Of a stretch of 64,000 nt of DNA, positions 26,024 to 36,325 are shown in pieces. A program made the position numbers and the translations under genes. How positions within the stretch are numbered: the stretch's first letter is position 1; each line of letters begins with the position of its first letter. The stretch spans positions 186,001 through 250,000 of the forward strand of contig NZ_FNIB01000006.1 of NCBI RefSeq assembly GCF_900103805.1, in the 5' to 3' direction. Below the pieces are notes generated by a model. The model was not told the DNA's origin. It did not search any database and worked only from the letters and a program-made list of their open reading frames with translations. Source of the DNA: Cryobacterium flavum. Lineage in GTDB: Bacteria > Actinomycetota > Actinomycetes > Actinomycetales > Microbacteriaceae.

Positions 26024-27241
26024 TTATTTCGAAGCGGCGGCGTTGGTGGTGGCGGGAACGGTGCCGCTGGCCAGGGTGAGCAGAAGTTCGGTGCCTTCCG
26101 GGGCGTCGTCGGCGCTGCGCAGCACGTGGCCGCTCGGCAGCTGGGCGATCGCGTAGCCGCGGTCGAGGGTGCCCTGGGGCGACAGGGCCCGCAGCTGAGA
26201 GCGCAGTTCCACCACCGTGGCCCCGGCACGTTCGAGAACGCGCCCGGTGAGTTCGGCGCCGCGCGCCACGTAGCGGGTGAGGTCTTCGCTGCGGGAGTCG
26301 ATGATCCAGCGCGGGTCGATCAGCACCGGTCGGCTATGCAGCTGGGAAATGCGGTCGATTTCCGACGAGAGGATGCCGGTGAGTCGGCTGCTCAGGCGGG
26401 CCCGGGCCTGCTGCACCCGGTTTAGTTCGTCGCTCACGTCGGGAACGACGCGTTTGGCGGCATCCGTTGGGGTAGAGGCTCGCAGGTCGGCGACGTCGTC
26501 GAGCAGCGGACGGTCGGCCTCGTGTCCGATCGCGCTCACCACTGGCGTCATGCAGGCAGCGGCGGCACGCACGAGGCTCTCGTCGCTGAAGGTGAGCAGG
26601 TTCTGAAAGTCGCCGCCGCCACGGGCGACGATGATGACGTCGACCTCTGGGTCGGCGTCGAGCCGCTGGATCGCGCTGGTCACCTCGCCGACGGCACGGT
26701 CACCCTGCACCGCGGCGTGCGCGACCCGAAAATTCACGGCCGGCCAGCGCAGCTGCGCGTTGCGGATGACGTCTTTCTCGGCGTCGGAATCTTTGCCGGT
26801 CACCAGGCCGATGCAGTGCGGCAGAAACGGCAGGCGCTTCTTGCGAGAGGCATCGAACAGGCCTTCGCTCGCGAGCTGTTTGCGCAGGCGTTCCAGTCGC
26901 TCGAGCAGGTCGCCGAGCCCAACGTGCCGCATCTCGAAGGCCTGCATGGTCAGCGTGCCGCCCTTGACCCAGAAGTTGGGCTTGACCAGGGCAACAACGC
27001 GGTCACCGGCTTTGAAATCGGCGGTGAGTTTGGCGCGCACCGACGACCAGATGGTGAAACTCACGGTGGCGTCTTCAGAAAGGTCTTTGAGCTTGCCGTA
27101 GACGTTGCCGCCGCTGGCACCCCACTGGGTGATCTCGCCCTCGACCCAGACCATGCCGAGCCGCTCGATGTAACCGCGGATCTTGCCCGAGAGCAGGGCG
27201 ACCGGCCACGGCGTTTCGACGGTGGCGGGGGTATCCGTCAT
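26024..27241 (-). CDS. xseA: Exodeoxyribonuclease VII large subunit
   Basis: The 405-residue nuclease degrades single-stranded DNA from either end together with XseB. The N-terminal OB-fold covers about residues 10-110 (WPVALLSGKIRGYIERLGMVWVEGEITQW, VYGKLKDLSEDATVSFTIW). The catalytic domain includes LPHCIGLVTGKDSDAEKDVIRN, VDVIIVARGGGDFQNLLTFSDESLVRAAAAC, SAIGHEADRPLLDDVADLRASTPTDAAK, and the C-terminal RGYAIAQ. The frame is open far upstream, but ATG 27239-27241 gives the family's start with AGGAT before it; the extension is antisense to ispH. The gene is divergent from ispH. Confidence 0.94.
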   Translation of the reverse strand: MTDTPATVETPWPVALLSGKIRGYIERLGMVWVEGEITQWGASGGNVYGKLKDLSEDATVSFTIWSSVRAKLTADFKAGDRVVALVKPNFWVKGGTLTMQAFEMRHVGLGDLLERLERLRKQLASEGLFDASRKKRLPFLPHCIGLVTGKDSDAEKDVIRNAQLRWPAVNFRVAHAAVQGDRAVGEVTSAIQRLDADPEVDVIIVARGGGDFQNLLTFSDESLVRAAAACMTPVVSAIGHEADRPLLDDVADLRASTPTDAAKRVVPDVSDELNRVQQARARLSSRLTGILSSEIDRISQLHSRPVLIDPRWIIDSRSEDLTRYVARGAELTGRVLERAGATVVELRSQLRALSPQGTLDRGYAIAQLPSGHVLRSADDAPEGTELLLTLASGTVPATTNAAASK

Positions 27242-27337
27242 GCGGTGATCCTGGCGGTGGTGCTGATCGTGGCGCTGGCGTTGGGCACAGGCGGGTCCTC
27301 CCAGAGTTCTTCGGTCGTGCGTGCGTAGACTGAGGCG

Positions 27338-28429
27338 GTGAACACCAGCGCGCACACTACTAGCAAGCCGACCTCTATTGGCCTGGGCATGCCGCGCATT
27401 CCCAGCGCTCGCAACAGGCTTAAGGATACCCCGGTGGTCGGACATAAGCGGGTGCTGCTCGCTGCCCCGCGGGGTTACTGCGCCGGAGTCGACCGCGCGG
27501 TCATCGCCGTGGAGAAGGCGCTCGAGCACTACGGCGCCCCCGTGTACGTGCGCAAGCAGATCGTGCACAACATCCATGTGGTTTCCGAGCTGGAAAATCT
27601 GGGTGCCATCTTCGTCGACGAGGTCGACGAAGTGCCGCATGGTGCGCACATCGTGTTCAGCGCCCACGGGGTCTCGCCGGCCGTCGTCAACGCGGCCGCC
27701 GAGCGCGGATTGCAAGCCATCGACGCCACCTGCCCGCTCGTGACCAAGGTGCACCGCGAAGCCGTGCGCTTTGCCCGCGACGACTTTCAGATTTTGCTGA
27801 TCGGCCACGAAGGCCACGAAGAGGTCGAGGGCACCGCCGGTGAAGCCCCAGAGCACACCACGCTCGTCGGCAGCCCCGAGGAAGCCGACACCGTTGTCGT
27901 GCGCGACCCCGACAAGGTGGTCTGGCTGTCCCAGACCACGCTCAGCGTCGACGAGACCATGGAGACCGTGCGCCGACTGCGGGCGCGCTTTCCCAACCTG
28001 CAGGATCCGCCCAGCGACGACATCTGCTACGCCACCCAGAACCGCCAGGTCGCCATCAAGATGGTCGCGCGCGACTCCGACCTCGTGATCGTGGTCGGCT
28101 CCGCCAACTCGTCGAACTCCGTGCGCCTGGTCGAAGTGGCTCTGGAATACGGCGCGAAAGCTGCCTACCGCGTTGACTTCGCGAGCGAGGTCAAGCAGGA
28201 GTGGCTCGACAACGCGGCCACCGTGGGCGTGACGAGCGGGGCATCCGTTCCCGAAGAACTGGTCGACGAGCTGCTCGCCGCTCTCGCCGATGCCGGCTAT
28301 GCCGACGTTGTGCCGGTCAAGACGGCCGAAGAAGACCTGATCTTCTCGCTGCCCAAGGAACTGCGCAAGGACCTTTCGGGCGAAACGGATACCCGTGCCT
28401 TCGGCGGTCGCGCCGCCGCAGCTGAGTAG
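27338..28429 (+). CDS. ispH: 4-hydroxy-3-methylbut-2-enyl diphosphate reductase
   Basis: The 363-residue iron-sulfur enzyme makes IPP and DMAPP in the last step of the MEP pathway. Three conserved cysteines are visible in [22 protein letters not shown] and [12 protein letters not shown]; these bind the [4Fe-4S] cluster. Other landmarks are [32 protein letters not shown] and [15 protein letters not shown]. The first 35 residues are an unconserved extension from GTG 27338. Its product feeds UppS and the carotenoid/retinal branch (crtY, blh) seen in this window. Confidence 0.95.
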   Translation: MNTSAHTTSKPTSIGLGMPRIPSARNRLKDTPVVGHKRVLLAAPRGYCAGVDRAVIAVEKALEHYGAPVYVRKQIVHNIHVVSELENLGAIFVDEVDEVPHGAHIVFSAHGVSPAVVNAAAERGLQAIDATCPLVTKVHREAVRFARDDFQILLIGHEGHEEVEGTAGEAPEHTTLVGSPEEADTVVVRDPDKVVWLSQTTLSVDETMETVRRLRARFPNLQDPPSDDICYATQNRQVAIKMVARDSDLVIVVGSANSSNSVRLVEVALEYGAKAAYRVDFASEVKQEWLDNAATVGVTSGASVPEELVDELLAALADAGYADVVPVKTAEEDLIFSLPKELRKDLSGETDTRAFGGRAAAAE

Positions 28430-28437
28430 GCGGCCGA

Positions 28438-28483
28438 GCAACCGAAGGGCGGGAGCGCGATCGTTTCCGTCCCTCGGGGTTGC
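28438..28483. terminator. Hairpin between ispH and the DUF6264-like gene
   Basis: GCAACC (28438-28443) pairs with GGTTGC (28478-28483), and inner GGGCGG/CCGTCCC segments extend the stem with small bulges. It begins 9 nt after the ispH stop in a convergent gap and is likely a terminator for one or both genes. Confidence 0.55.
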
Positions 28484-28491
28484 GCACTGCG

Positions 28492-29067
28492 TTACTGGCG
28501 GCTGAGAAACTCTATTAGGGTCGTGTCGATGGAGAGTGCAGCCACGGTGAAGGCGAACAGCACGACGAGGGACACGGCTCCACCGACAATCGGCACGTAG
28601 AAAGCCCGTCGATGACGCAGCAGCAGCCGCACGGATATCGCTGCCGCGGCGAGCCAGACGAATATCAGCACGATTGCGCCGGACGTCGTAATCGCACCGA
28701 TGGATGCAGCGGGATCGTACGTTCCCAGGCCCTCCTGCGTGTAGAACATTTGCATGGCCACCGGGAAACCGCCTAACGAGAATACGCCGTAGACATTTGC
28801 CAGGAGTCCGAAGGCGAGTAGGCCGATGGTCCACGGGCGGTCCCAGCCGGGAACGGTTCGCGGTCCGGCCACCGCCGCGGGAGCCTGCTGATTGTTGGGC
28901 GGCGGTGTTACCGCTCCCGCCCCGGCAGTGGGGGAGGGAGCGGGGTCAACCCGGTTTGTGTCCTGCGGCGGCTGCCAGATCCAGCCTTCAGGGGCGAGTT
29001 CGCCGTACTGGGGGCGCGGGCGTGGGTCTTTCGCGGGTGGTGGAACGGAGTCCGGGTTGTCTGTCAT
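28492..29067 (-). CDS. DUF6264-like membrane protein
   Basis: The product has about 191 residues from ATG 29065-29067. A proline-rich N-terminus includes PRPRPQYGELAPEGWIW, a pattern I associate with the actinobacterial DUF6264 group. Three membrane helices follow: WTIGLLAFGLLANVYGVFSL, ASIGAITTSGAIVLIFVWLAAAAISV and IVGGAVSLVVLFAFTVAALSI. The function is unknown. It begins 4 nt after the fba stop, so it is probably co-transcribed with the aldolase gene without an obvious metabolic link. Confidence 0.78.
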   Translation of the reverse strand: MTDNPDSVPPPAKDPRPRPQYGELAPEGWIWQPPQDTNRVDPAPSPTAGAGAVTPPPNNQQAPAAVAGPRTVPGWDRPWTIGLLAFGLLANVYGVFSLGGFPVAMQMFYTQEGLGTYDPAASIGAITTSGAIVLIFVWLAAAAISVRLLLRHRRAFYVPIVGGAVSLVVLFAFTVAALSIDTTLIEFLSRQ

Positions 29068-29071
29068 TGCT

Positions 29072-30097
<1,026 letters not shown>

Positions 30098-30252
30098 TGC
30101 TTCTCCTCGAAAGTGTGCGGGGGTGTGACCCGAGTCTAGCCACGCCCGCCTCGGCGTGGTCCGTGCGCGATAAGGTGACTCGGGCGGACAATCCGCGCGA
30201 CCCGCCGCGCATCCGTCGTATTCGAAGTCGAACTTACGTCCGGGAGGACCTT

Positions 30253-31239
30253 TTGAACAGCACCGAGACCGCCACTCTGTTTCAACACCCCGACCGTAAC
30301 CTCGCGATGGAGCTCGTTCGAGCCACCGAGGCCGCCGCTATCCGTGCCGTGCCCTTCATTGGCCGCGGCGACAAGAACGCCGCCGACAAGGCCGCCGTCG
30401 ACGCTATGCGCGCCTTCCTCGGCACCGTCAACTTCGACGGACTCATCGTCATCGGTGAGGGCGAAAAAGACGAAGCCCCCATGCTTTTCAACGGTGAGCA
30501 CGTCGGCAACGGCCGCGGCCCCGCCTGCGACATCGCCGTGGACCCCATCGACGGAACGAGCCTCACCGCCGCCGGCCGCCAGAACGCCGTCTCCGTCATC
30601 GCCGTGTCGGACCGCGGCACCATGCTGGACGCCTCGTCGATCTTCTACATGGACAAGATCGTCACCGGTGCAGCCGGTCGCGGCGTCGTCAGCCTCGACC
30701 AGTCGATCGCCGACAACCTGCGTGAGCTTGCCAAGGCAGTGAAGAAACCAGTCGGAGAGCTGACGGTTGCCGTACTCGACCGCCCCCGCCACGCCGGCCT
30801 GATCGACGCGATTCGCAGCGCCGGCGCCGGAACCCGCCTTATGCTCGACGGCGACGTGGCTGGCGGTATCAACGCTGCGCGCTACGAGACCCGAATTGAC
30901 ATGTGCGTCGGCATCGGCGGAAGCCCGGAGGGCATCACCACAGCCTGCGCGCTCAAGGCGCTCGGCGGCTACATGCAGGGACGCCTGGCTCCGAAGGACG
31001 ACGCTGAGCGTGCTCGCGGAGTCGCGGCCGGCCTCGACATCGACAAGCTGCTCGAAATCGACGACATGGTCAGCGGGGACAACACGTTCTTCGTGGCGAC
31101 CGGTGTGACCGACGGCGGACTCGTCGACGGCGTGCGTCGCAAGGGCCCGATGATCCGTACCGAAAGCATCGTGCTGCGCTCGCGTTCGGGCACGGCCCGT
31201 CGCGTCATCGCCGAGCACCTCGCCGAGAAGTGGCTGTAG
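30253..31239 (+). CDS. glpX: Fructose-1,6-bisphosphatase, class II
   Basis: The 328-residue gluconeogenic phosphatase matches GlpX. Seen are RNLAMELVRATEAAAIRAVPFIGRGDKNAADKAAVDAMR, VIGEGEKDEAPMLFNGEHVG (metal-binding acidic residues), the phosphatase motif DIAVDPIDGTSLTAAG, VLDRPRHAGLI and GIGGSPEGITTACALKALGG. The start is TTG 30253 behind GGGAGGA; the frame is open further up but unsupported. It is the standard FBPase of actinobacteria. A strong hairpin follows before the converging rmuC. Confidence 0.94.
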   Translation: MNSTETATLFQHPDRNLAMELVRATEAAAIRAVPFIGRGDKNAADKAAVDAMRAFLGTVNFDGLIVIGEGEKDEAPMLFNGEHVGNGRGPACDIAVDPIDGTSLTAAGRQNAVSVIAVSDRGTMLDASSIFYMDKIVTGAAGRGVVSLDQSIADNLRELAKAVKKPVGELTVAVLDRPRHAGLIDAIRSAGAGTRLMLDGDVAGGINAARYETRIDMCVGIGGSPEGITTACALKALGGYMQGRLAPKDDAERARGVAAGLDIDKLLEIDDMVSGDNTFFVATGVTDGGLVDGVRRKGPMIRTESIVLRSRSGTARRVIAEHLAEKWL

Positions 31240-31287
31240 TCGCTTCGACCGGCTCGGAGCTGGCCTGCAAGACGGGCTCGTAACGCA

Positions 31288-31333
31288 AACTGCACGCCTC
31301 GGGTCTGTTTGTTCAGACTTGGGGCGTGCAGTT
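31288..31333. terminator. Long-stem hairpin between glpX and rmuC
   Basis: AACTGCACGCCTCGGGTCTG (31288-31307) and CAGACTTGGGGCGTGCAGTT (31314-31333) pair at 17 of 20 positions, with two further G-T pairs possible, around a 6-nt T-rich loop. It sits in a convergent gap and probably ends transcription in both directions. Confidence 0.65.
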
Positions 31334-31359
31334 CTTCGTTCACACTCTCTGTCACCGAC

Positions 31360-32787
31360 TTACACGTGTACCTCGGAATCCGATTCGTCGGCATCAGCGA
31401 GACGACGGTCGATCACGCTGTGTCTGGCCTCATTCAATTCAGCGCCGTCCAGTTGAACGGGCAGGTCCAGCTCGTCGGAAACAGATGCCGGCGCCTCCAA
31501 CTCGGGCGCGGTCAGCTTGCGCGGCGAATCGTGAATGATTGCCGGTTCAGTGAGCAGCCCAATCTTGGTCTGGTCGATCCCCGGAAACTGCCGAGCGGTT
31601 ACGAGCACCCGGGATTCGAGTGAGTTGGCGAATTTGTTGTAGCTGTCCACCGTGCGCTCGAGCGCCTTGCGCAGCGACTCGGCATGGCCGCTGAGCGCAC
31701 CGAGCCGCTGGTACAGGGCATTGCCGAGGTCGAAGAGTTTCTGCGCCTCATCGGTGACGGCCTGCTGCTGCCAGGTGAAGGCCACCGTTTTCAGCACCGC
31801 CCACAGGTTCACCGGTGAGGCCAAGGCAACTCGCTTGCTGAACGAGTAGTCGAGAATTGACGGGTCGGCCTCGAGCGCCGCGGACAGCAGGGATTCGCTC
31901 GGAATGAAGGCGATCACGAACTCCGGGCTGGCATCGAAGCCTTCCCAGTAGGTCTTCTTGGCGAGCGCGTCAATGTGCGCGCGCACGGCCTTTACGTGCT
32001 TGTCGATCAGCAGCTTGCGGCGGGCACCCTCTTCGCCTGTGGCCGTGTAGGGAATGGTGCTGGCTTCGATGTAGTGCTCCAGCGGAACCTTGGCATCGAT
32101 CGCGATCGACTTATTGCCGGGCAGCCGTACGACCATGTCGGGACGGCCAAGGCCGGCATCCGTCGTGATATTGGTCTGCGTGTTGAAGTCGACGTACTGG
32201 GCCAGACCGGCAGCTTCGACGACGCGCCGCAGCTGGGTCTCGCCCCATACACCACGGGTGCTGTTGGAACGCAGGGCACTCGCGAGTGACTCGGTGGTCA
32301 CCCGTAATTGCTGATCCGAAATTTGCGCCTGCTTGAGCTGCTGCGAGAGCGAACCGTACTGTTCACTGCGCTGCGTCTCGAGCTCGGTGACTTTCTCCTG
32401 CATGGTGCGCAGCGTCTCACGAACGGGGCTGAGGGCCTCGAGTACGAGGTGCTCGCGCTTCTCCCGCTCGGACTGCAACTGTTGATCTGACCGCTGGCGC
32501 TCGACGGCCTCACGTGACGTGGCCCGGTCGTGGTCGATCTGCGCCGAGAGACCGTCGACGGTGGCGAGAGCGGCCGACAGCTCACTCTGCAGGGCAGCGC
32601 GAACCGTGGCCTCGCTCGCTCGGGCCTCGGCGAGGGCTACCTGATGATGGGCTTCGAGCATGGCGGGGTCGTCACCCCCGGTAGCGGTGGCGCGCGCGTG
32701 GTTGCGTTGCAGCACCACCACGGCCAACAGGGCGCCCAGCGCGGCACCGACGACGAGACCGACGATCAAACTCAGCAGTGGATCCAT
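31360..32787 (-). CDS. rmuC: DNA recombination protein RmuC homologue
   Basis: The 475-residue protein is built like RmuC: an N-terminal membrane helix (LLSLIVGLVVGAALGALLAVVVL), a long coiled coil (about residues 40-170), then the nuclease-like domain with TRGVWGETQLRRVVEAAGL, GRPDMVVRLPGNKSIAIDAKVPLEHY, HIDALAKKTYW and PEFVIAFIPSESLLSAAL. IDAKVPL carries the Asp of the PD-(D/E)xK-type core. RmuC limits inversions at short repeats in E. coli; the exact biochemical activity is not settled. It ends with an acidic tail. Confidence 0.92.
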   Translation of the reverse strand: MDPLLSLIVGLVVGAALGALLAVVVLQRNHARATATGGDDPAMLEAHHQVALAEARASEATVRAALQSELSAALATVDGLSAQIDHDRATSREAVERQRSDQQLQSEREKREHLVLEALSPVRETLRTMQEKVTELETQRSEQYGSLSQQLKQAQISDQQLRVTTESLASALRSNSTRGVWGETQLRRVVEAAGLAQYVDFNTQTNITTDAGLGRPDMVVRLPGNKSIAIDAKVPLEHYIEASTIPYTATGEEGARRKLLIDKHVKAVRAHIDALAKKTYWEGFDASPEFVIAFIPSESLLSAALEADPSILDYSFSKRVALASPVNLWAVLKTVAFTWQQQAVTDEAQKLFDLGNALYQRLGALSGHAESLRKALERTVDSYNKFANSLESRVLVTARQFPGIDQTKIGLLTEPAIIHDSPRKLTAPELEAPASVSDELDLPVQLDGAELNEARHSVIDRRLADADESDSEVHV

Positions 32788-32876
32788 GCTTTAAGTCTGC
32801 CAGCGACCACTGACATCGCTGGAATGACACTCGGACCGGTCCACATGCCCGAGCCAATCCAGCCGGCTGAGCGCCG

Positions 32877-33491
32877 CTAGTTGAGCGCCATCGGCCCGTG
32901 CGTCGACGCGTGCTCCTTGGTGGCCGCTGGCCCGATCACGCCGATCTTGACCCGGGTCACGTGGGCCAGCTGCTCGATCGTGTCGACCTCGTGACGCCCT
33001 GCCGCATGGATCATGATGGCCGCACACGCCTCGGCGTCGGCCAGCGCGTTGTGGTGCGAGAAGTCCTCGAACCCGGCCGCCATGGCCGCGACCGGCAGAC
33101 GGTACGACTCCAGGTGATAGGTACGGCGAGAAACCTGCAGGCTGCAGACATATTGAAAATCGGGCACCGGCTGGCCGGTCACGAGCGATGCTGTCTTGAC
33201 CACGCCGAGGTCGAAACCGGCGTTGTGGGCGACGAGATAGTCGTCGCCGACGAAGGCGACCAGCTGCGGAAGCTGCTCGGCCCAGCTGGCGGCATCCACG
33301 ACATCCGCTGCGGTGATGCCGTGGATGCGCGTGTTCCACTCGGAGAACTCGTCGTGGCCGGGCGGCGGTGCAATGAGCCAGTAGGCCGAATCGACGACCA
33401 CGCCGTCACGCACTTTCACCATCCCCACTGAGCACGCCGAGGCGCCCGAGGAGTTGGCGGTTTCGAAATCGATCGCGGTGAAATTCAGCAC
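32877..33491 (-). CDS. DEDDh 3'-5' exonuclease (DnaQ-like)
   Basis: The 204-residue protein has the exonuclease motifs: ExoI FTAIDFETANSSG (Asp and Glu), ExoII VAHNAGFDLGVV (Asp) and ExoIII HHNALADAEACAAIM (His and Asp). NTRIHGITAADV is the typical spacer motif. It resembles DNA polymerase III epsilon and RNase T-like proofreaders but stands alone, so its nucleic-acid substrate is open. It is divergent from ychF with 63 nt between starts. Confidence 0.9.
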   Translation of the reverse strand: MLNFTAIDFETANSSGASACSVGMVKVRDGVVVDSAYWLIAPPPGHDEFSEWNTRIHGITAADVVDAASWAEQLPQLVAFVGDDYLVAHNAGFDLGVVKTASLVTGQPVPDFQYVCSLQVSRRTYHLESYRLPVAAMAAGFEDFSHHNALADAEACAAIMIHAAGRHEVDTIEQLAHVTRVKIGVIGPAATKEHASTHGPMALN

Positions 33492-33554
33492 GCCTCATGG
33501 TCTCACGGGCCACCGACAGAGCCCGCGCAGACGTGGCCGGTAGAATGCTCTCTC

Positions 33555-34628
33555 GTGGCTCTTACAATTGCAATCGTCGGACTCCCCAATGTGGGCAAGT
33601 CAACCCTGTTCAACGCCCTGACCAAGAACAACGTGCTCGCAGCGAACTACCCGTTCGCCACGATCGAGCCAAACGTTGGAATCGTGAACCTTCCCGATTC
33701 GCGCCTGGCCGACCTGGCGACAATCTATGGCAGCAAGACCCTGCTGCCAGCGCCGGTGTCGTTCGTCGACATCGCCGGCATCGTGCGTGGCGCGAGCGAG
33801 GGGGAGGGGCTCGGTAACAAGTTCCTCGCCAACATTCGCGAAGCGGATGCCATCGCCCAGGTCATTCGCGGATTCGCCGACCCGGACGTGGTGCACGTCG
33901 ACGGCAAGGTCAACCCGGCCGGCGACATGGAGACCATCAATACCGAGCTGATTCTCGCCGACCTGCAGACCCTCGAGAAGGCCGTGCTGCGCTTCGAGAA
34001 AGAGGTCAAGGGCCGCAAGCTGCCCGCCATCGTGCTGGAGACCGCGCTCAAGGCGCAGGCCATTCTCGACGGCGGCCAGCCGCTGTCGTCGGCCACGCTC
34101 GACATCGAGCCGATCCGTGAACTCGGCCTGCTCACCGCTAAGCCCTTCATCTATGTCTTCAACGTCGATGAGGCCGTGTTGCAGGACCAGGCCAGGCTCG
34201 ACACCCTTGCCGCGCTCGTCGCTCCGGCGAACGCCGTGTTCCTCGACGCGAAGCTTGAGTCCGAGCTGAGCGAACTCGACGCCGAAGACGCCGCTGAGAT
34301 GCTCGCCTCGACCGGTCAGGCCGAGAGCGGTCTCGACCAGCTCGCGCGCATCGGCTTCGATACCCTCGGGCTGCAGACCTACCTCACGGCCGGCCCCAAA
34401 GAGTGCCGTGCCTGGACCATTCACAAGGGTTGGACCGCGCCGCAGGCCGCTGGGGTCATTCACACCGACTTCCAGAAGGGTTTCATCAAGGCGGAGATCT
34501 TCTCCTTCGAGGACCTCATGGCCGCCGGTTCGATTGCCGAGGCCCGTTCCAAGGGCAAGGCCCGCATTGAGGGCAAGGAATACGTCATGCAGGACGGCGA
34601 CGTGGTGGAGTTCAGGTTCAACGTCTAA
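33555..34628 (+). CDS. ychF: Redox-regulated ATPase YchF (Obg family)
   Basis: The 357-residue ribosome-associated ATPase starts at GTG 33555. G1 is [16 protein letters not shown], followed by [15 protein letters not shown] (G2), [31 protein letters not shown] (G3) and a divergent G4 in FIYVFNVDE instead of NKxD, which is the reason YchF prefers ATP over GTP. The C-terminal TGS domain covers about residues 270-357 and ends [16 protein letters not shown]. Its role is in translation quality control and stress response. Confidence 0.96.
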   Translation: MALTIAIVGLPNVGKSTLFNALTKNNVLAANYPFATIEPNVGIVNLPDSRLADLATIYGSKTLLPAPVSFVDIAGIVRGASEGEGLGNKFLANIREADAIAQVIRGFADPDVVHVDGKVNPAGDMETINTELILADLQTLEKAVLRFEKEVKGRKLPAIVLETALKAQAILDGGQPLSSATLDIEPIRELGLLTAKPFIYVFNVDEAVLQDQARLDTLAALVAPANAVFLDAKLESELSELDAEDAAEMLASTGQAESGLDQLARIGFDTLGLQTYLTAGPKECRAWTIHKGWTAPQAAGVIHTDFQKGFIKAEIFSFEDLMAAGSIAEARSKGKARIEGKEYVMQDGDVVEFRFNV

Positions 34629-34681
34629 GCTCGACCTCTTCGCGATCGTCATCACAGCAACATCAATCGAAGGAGACCATC

Positions 34682-35356
34682 GTGCCTGTCATCGCCATCA
34701 TCGGAGCCGGACCGGGACTCGGCGCAGCAGTTGCGCGAAGGTTCGGGCGCGAAGGCTTCTCAATTGCCCTGATCGCCAGGAACCCGTCGAAACTAGACGC
34801 CATGGCAGCCGAGCTCACCACTGCCGGCTTCACCGCGAGTGCTTACGCTGCGGATGTCCGCACGCCGGCGTCACTCGAAGCTGCTCTTGCGAACGCGGCG
34901 GCAGAACTCGGGCCCATCACCGCGCTGCAATATAGCCCGCTCCCGTCGCGCGACTACCTGAAGCCCGTGCTTGAGATGACTCCCGAGCTGGCGTTAGAGG
35001 CCCTGCAATTCTCGGCCCTCGGGCTCATCCACGCGGTGCGTGCAGTGCTCCCGGCGATGCGTCAGGCAGGTAGCGGAAGCATCATCATGATCAACGGTGG
35101 AACCTCCGTGAAGGCCCGCGCCGACTTCGCCGGCACATCGGTCGCCTTCCCGGCCGAGAGCGCCTACGGCGAGATGCTCCACGATGCCCTCGCGGGTGAG
35201 GGCATCCGTGTCAACCAACTTGTGATTCCCGGCGGCATCCCACAGCTTCAGCTTGCCAACGGCATCGACGGGGTCGCCGATCGCATCTGGGACCTCCACG
35301 CCGTTGCCGGTCCGTTCCGCACCATGCTCATCCCGCTTGAGGACGGTCGGGAGTAG
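34682..35356 (+). CDS. Short-chain dehydrogenase-fold protein with altered active site
   Basis: The 224-residue Rossmann protein opens with the nucleotide loop IIGAGPGLGAAVARRFGREGFSIALIARN and has AADVRT and the strand SIIMINGG. Where a classical SDR has Tyr-x3-Lys, the sequence is ESAYGEMLHDALAGEGIRVNQLVIPGGI: a Tyr is present but Lys is not four residues later. NAD(P) binding is likely; classical dehydrogenase chemistry is doubtful. AGGAGA precedes the start codon GTG at 34682. It follows ychF by 53 nt and abuts the decayed transposase. Confidence 0.82.
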   Translation: MPVIAIIGAGPGLGAAVARRFGREGFSIALIARNPSKLDAMAAELTTAGFTASAYAADVRTPASLEAALANAAAELGPITALQYSPLPSRDYLKPVLEMTPELALEALQFSALGLIHAVRAVLPAMRQAGSGSIIMINGGTSVKARADFAGTSVAFPAESAYGEMLHDALAGEGIRVNQLVIPGGIPQLQLANGIDGVADRIWDLHAVAGPFRTMLIPLEDGRE

Positions 35357-35394
35357 GGCAGTAGCTGTCTCTATTCTAAATCGGACTGTAGGAC

Positions 35395-36109
35395 GAGAGC
35401 AAAGTCAATTCTCTGACGTTGATCGGTTCGGCGGACGTCATCGCGGGTTTCGGTGGCCCATTTCACGACGTGGAACGGGTCGGCGCAGCGGATGGCGTTG
35501 GGGGCTTTGTCCGCGACAACACTGGCGATCCAGGCCGCACCATCGGCAGAAACATGCGTGATCTGGGCCGACCGCTCCGGTCCTAACGCGTCGATACATG
35601 TCGCGAGGGTGGCTTTGTCCTGACCCGGTGCTGCCCACACAAGACGGCCGGAATCGTGGTCGACGACGCAGGTCAAATACCTGTGGCCGCGCTTTTAACT
35701 GATCTTGTCAATTCCGATCCGCGATGCGCATCAGCACAGGGAGGGCGGTCTTGGACGTTTGTGTGGCCAGCCACGGGACTTGGTCGTCAAAAAATAGGGT
35801 CTGACCGCTCTGGTGCCGGGCCCACCGCACGCCGGCGACGGTCACATCGTGGACGCGGCAGGACACACGCGGCGCGTCAGCTTCAAGGTGAACTTGAATT
35901 GAGCACACGTCCAACCCCCACCAGCGACGCCGCCCGTCACCGAGGTCGCAGCGTGGGCTGCGCTTCTGACAGGACTCGCATCGGTTCCGTTTCGACGCCA
36001 TCGGACGCACCAACGCGATCAAAATCCTGCCCTCCAGATCAAGATCGACGTCCTCGACGAACGTGTTCTCGACACCGAGGAGAGTTCGCCATATTCTCCG
36101 TGCTCGCAT
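35395..36109 (-). pseudogene. Decayed ISL3 family transposase
   Basis: Two frames carry successive pieces of one ISL3 transposase. The N-terminal piece (36109-35708) has RRIWRTLLGVENTFVEDVDLD, the zinc-finger CESCQKRSPRCD, RRRWWGLDV and WLATQTSKTALPVLMRIA. The catalytic piece (ending 35371) has KRGHRYLTCVVDHDSGRLVWAAPGQDKATL, ITHVSADGAAWI and CADPFHVVKWA. Between them roughly 30-40 residues are missing, the frame changes, and the Tyr codon expected before KRGH is TAA (35695-35697). Homology stops after DDVRR, so the 3' end is gone. It cannot move by itself and marks the border of an accessory region. Confidence 0.85.
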
Positions 36110-36236
36110 GCCGCTTTTTCCGTTCCCGAGTTTCTTACCTTTGACAGTTAGAAACCTAGGAGGAGAGCCGCGTGCGGCCGTTAAGGCGCTCCCAACGAAC
36201 CCACGGATACTTCAGGAGAGCCAAAAATCATTCTCT

Positions 36237-36264
36237 TTGATTTGGCATCTCGATACGCAATACT
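36237..36264 (+). promoter_or_regulatory. Possible promoter of the 36-40 kb cassette
   Basis: TTGATT (36237-36242) and AATACT (36259-36264), each matching four of six consensus bases, are 16 nt apart in a relatively AT-rich patch. Transcription from here would give a leader of roughly 55 nt before ATG 36326. The rest of 36110-36325 holds no gene that I can support. Confidence 0.28.
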
Positions 36265-36325
36265 TACCTGGTCGGCACCGCGGTAGTGGCGGCGAGAAAC
36301 TTCAGCGACGATGCTAGGAGACCGG

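Noticed and set aside
27242-28834. N-terminal extension of xseA of about 530 codons
   Set aside because: The extension is the antisense of ispH. XseA homology and its ribosome binding site begin at 27241.
36063-36317. 84-codon plus-strand frame before the cassette as a RiPP precursor for the radical SAM enzyme
   Set aside because: It starts inside the transposase remnant, lacks a ribosome binding site and a leader/core pattern, and the radical SAM protein lacks a SPASM domain or RRE.
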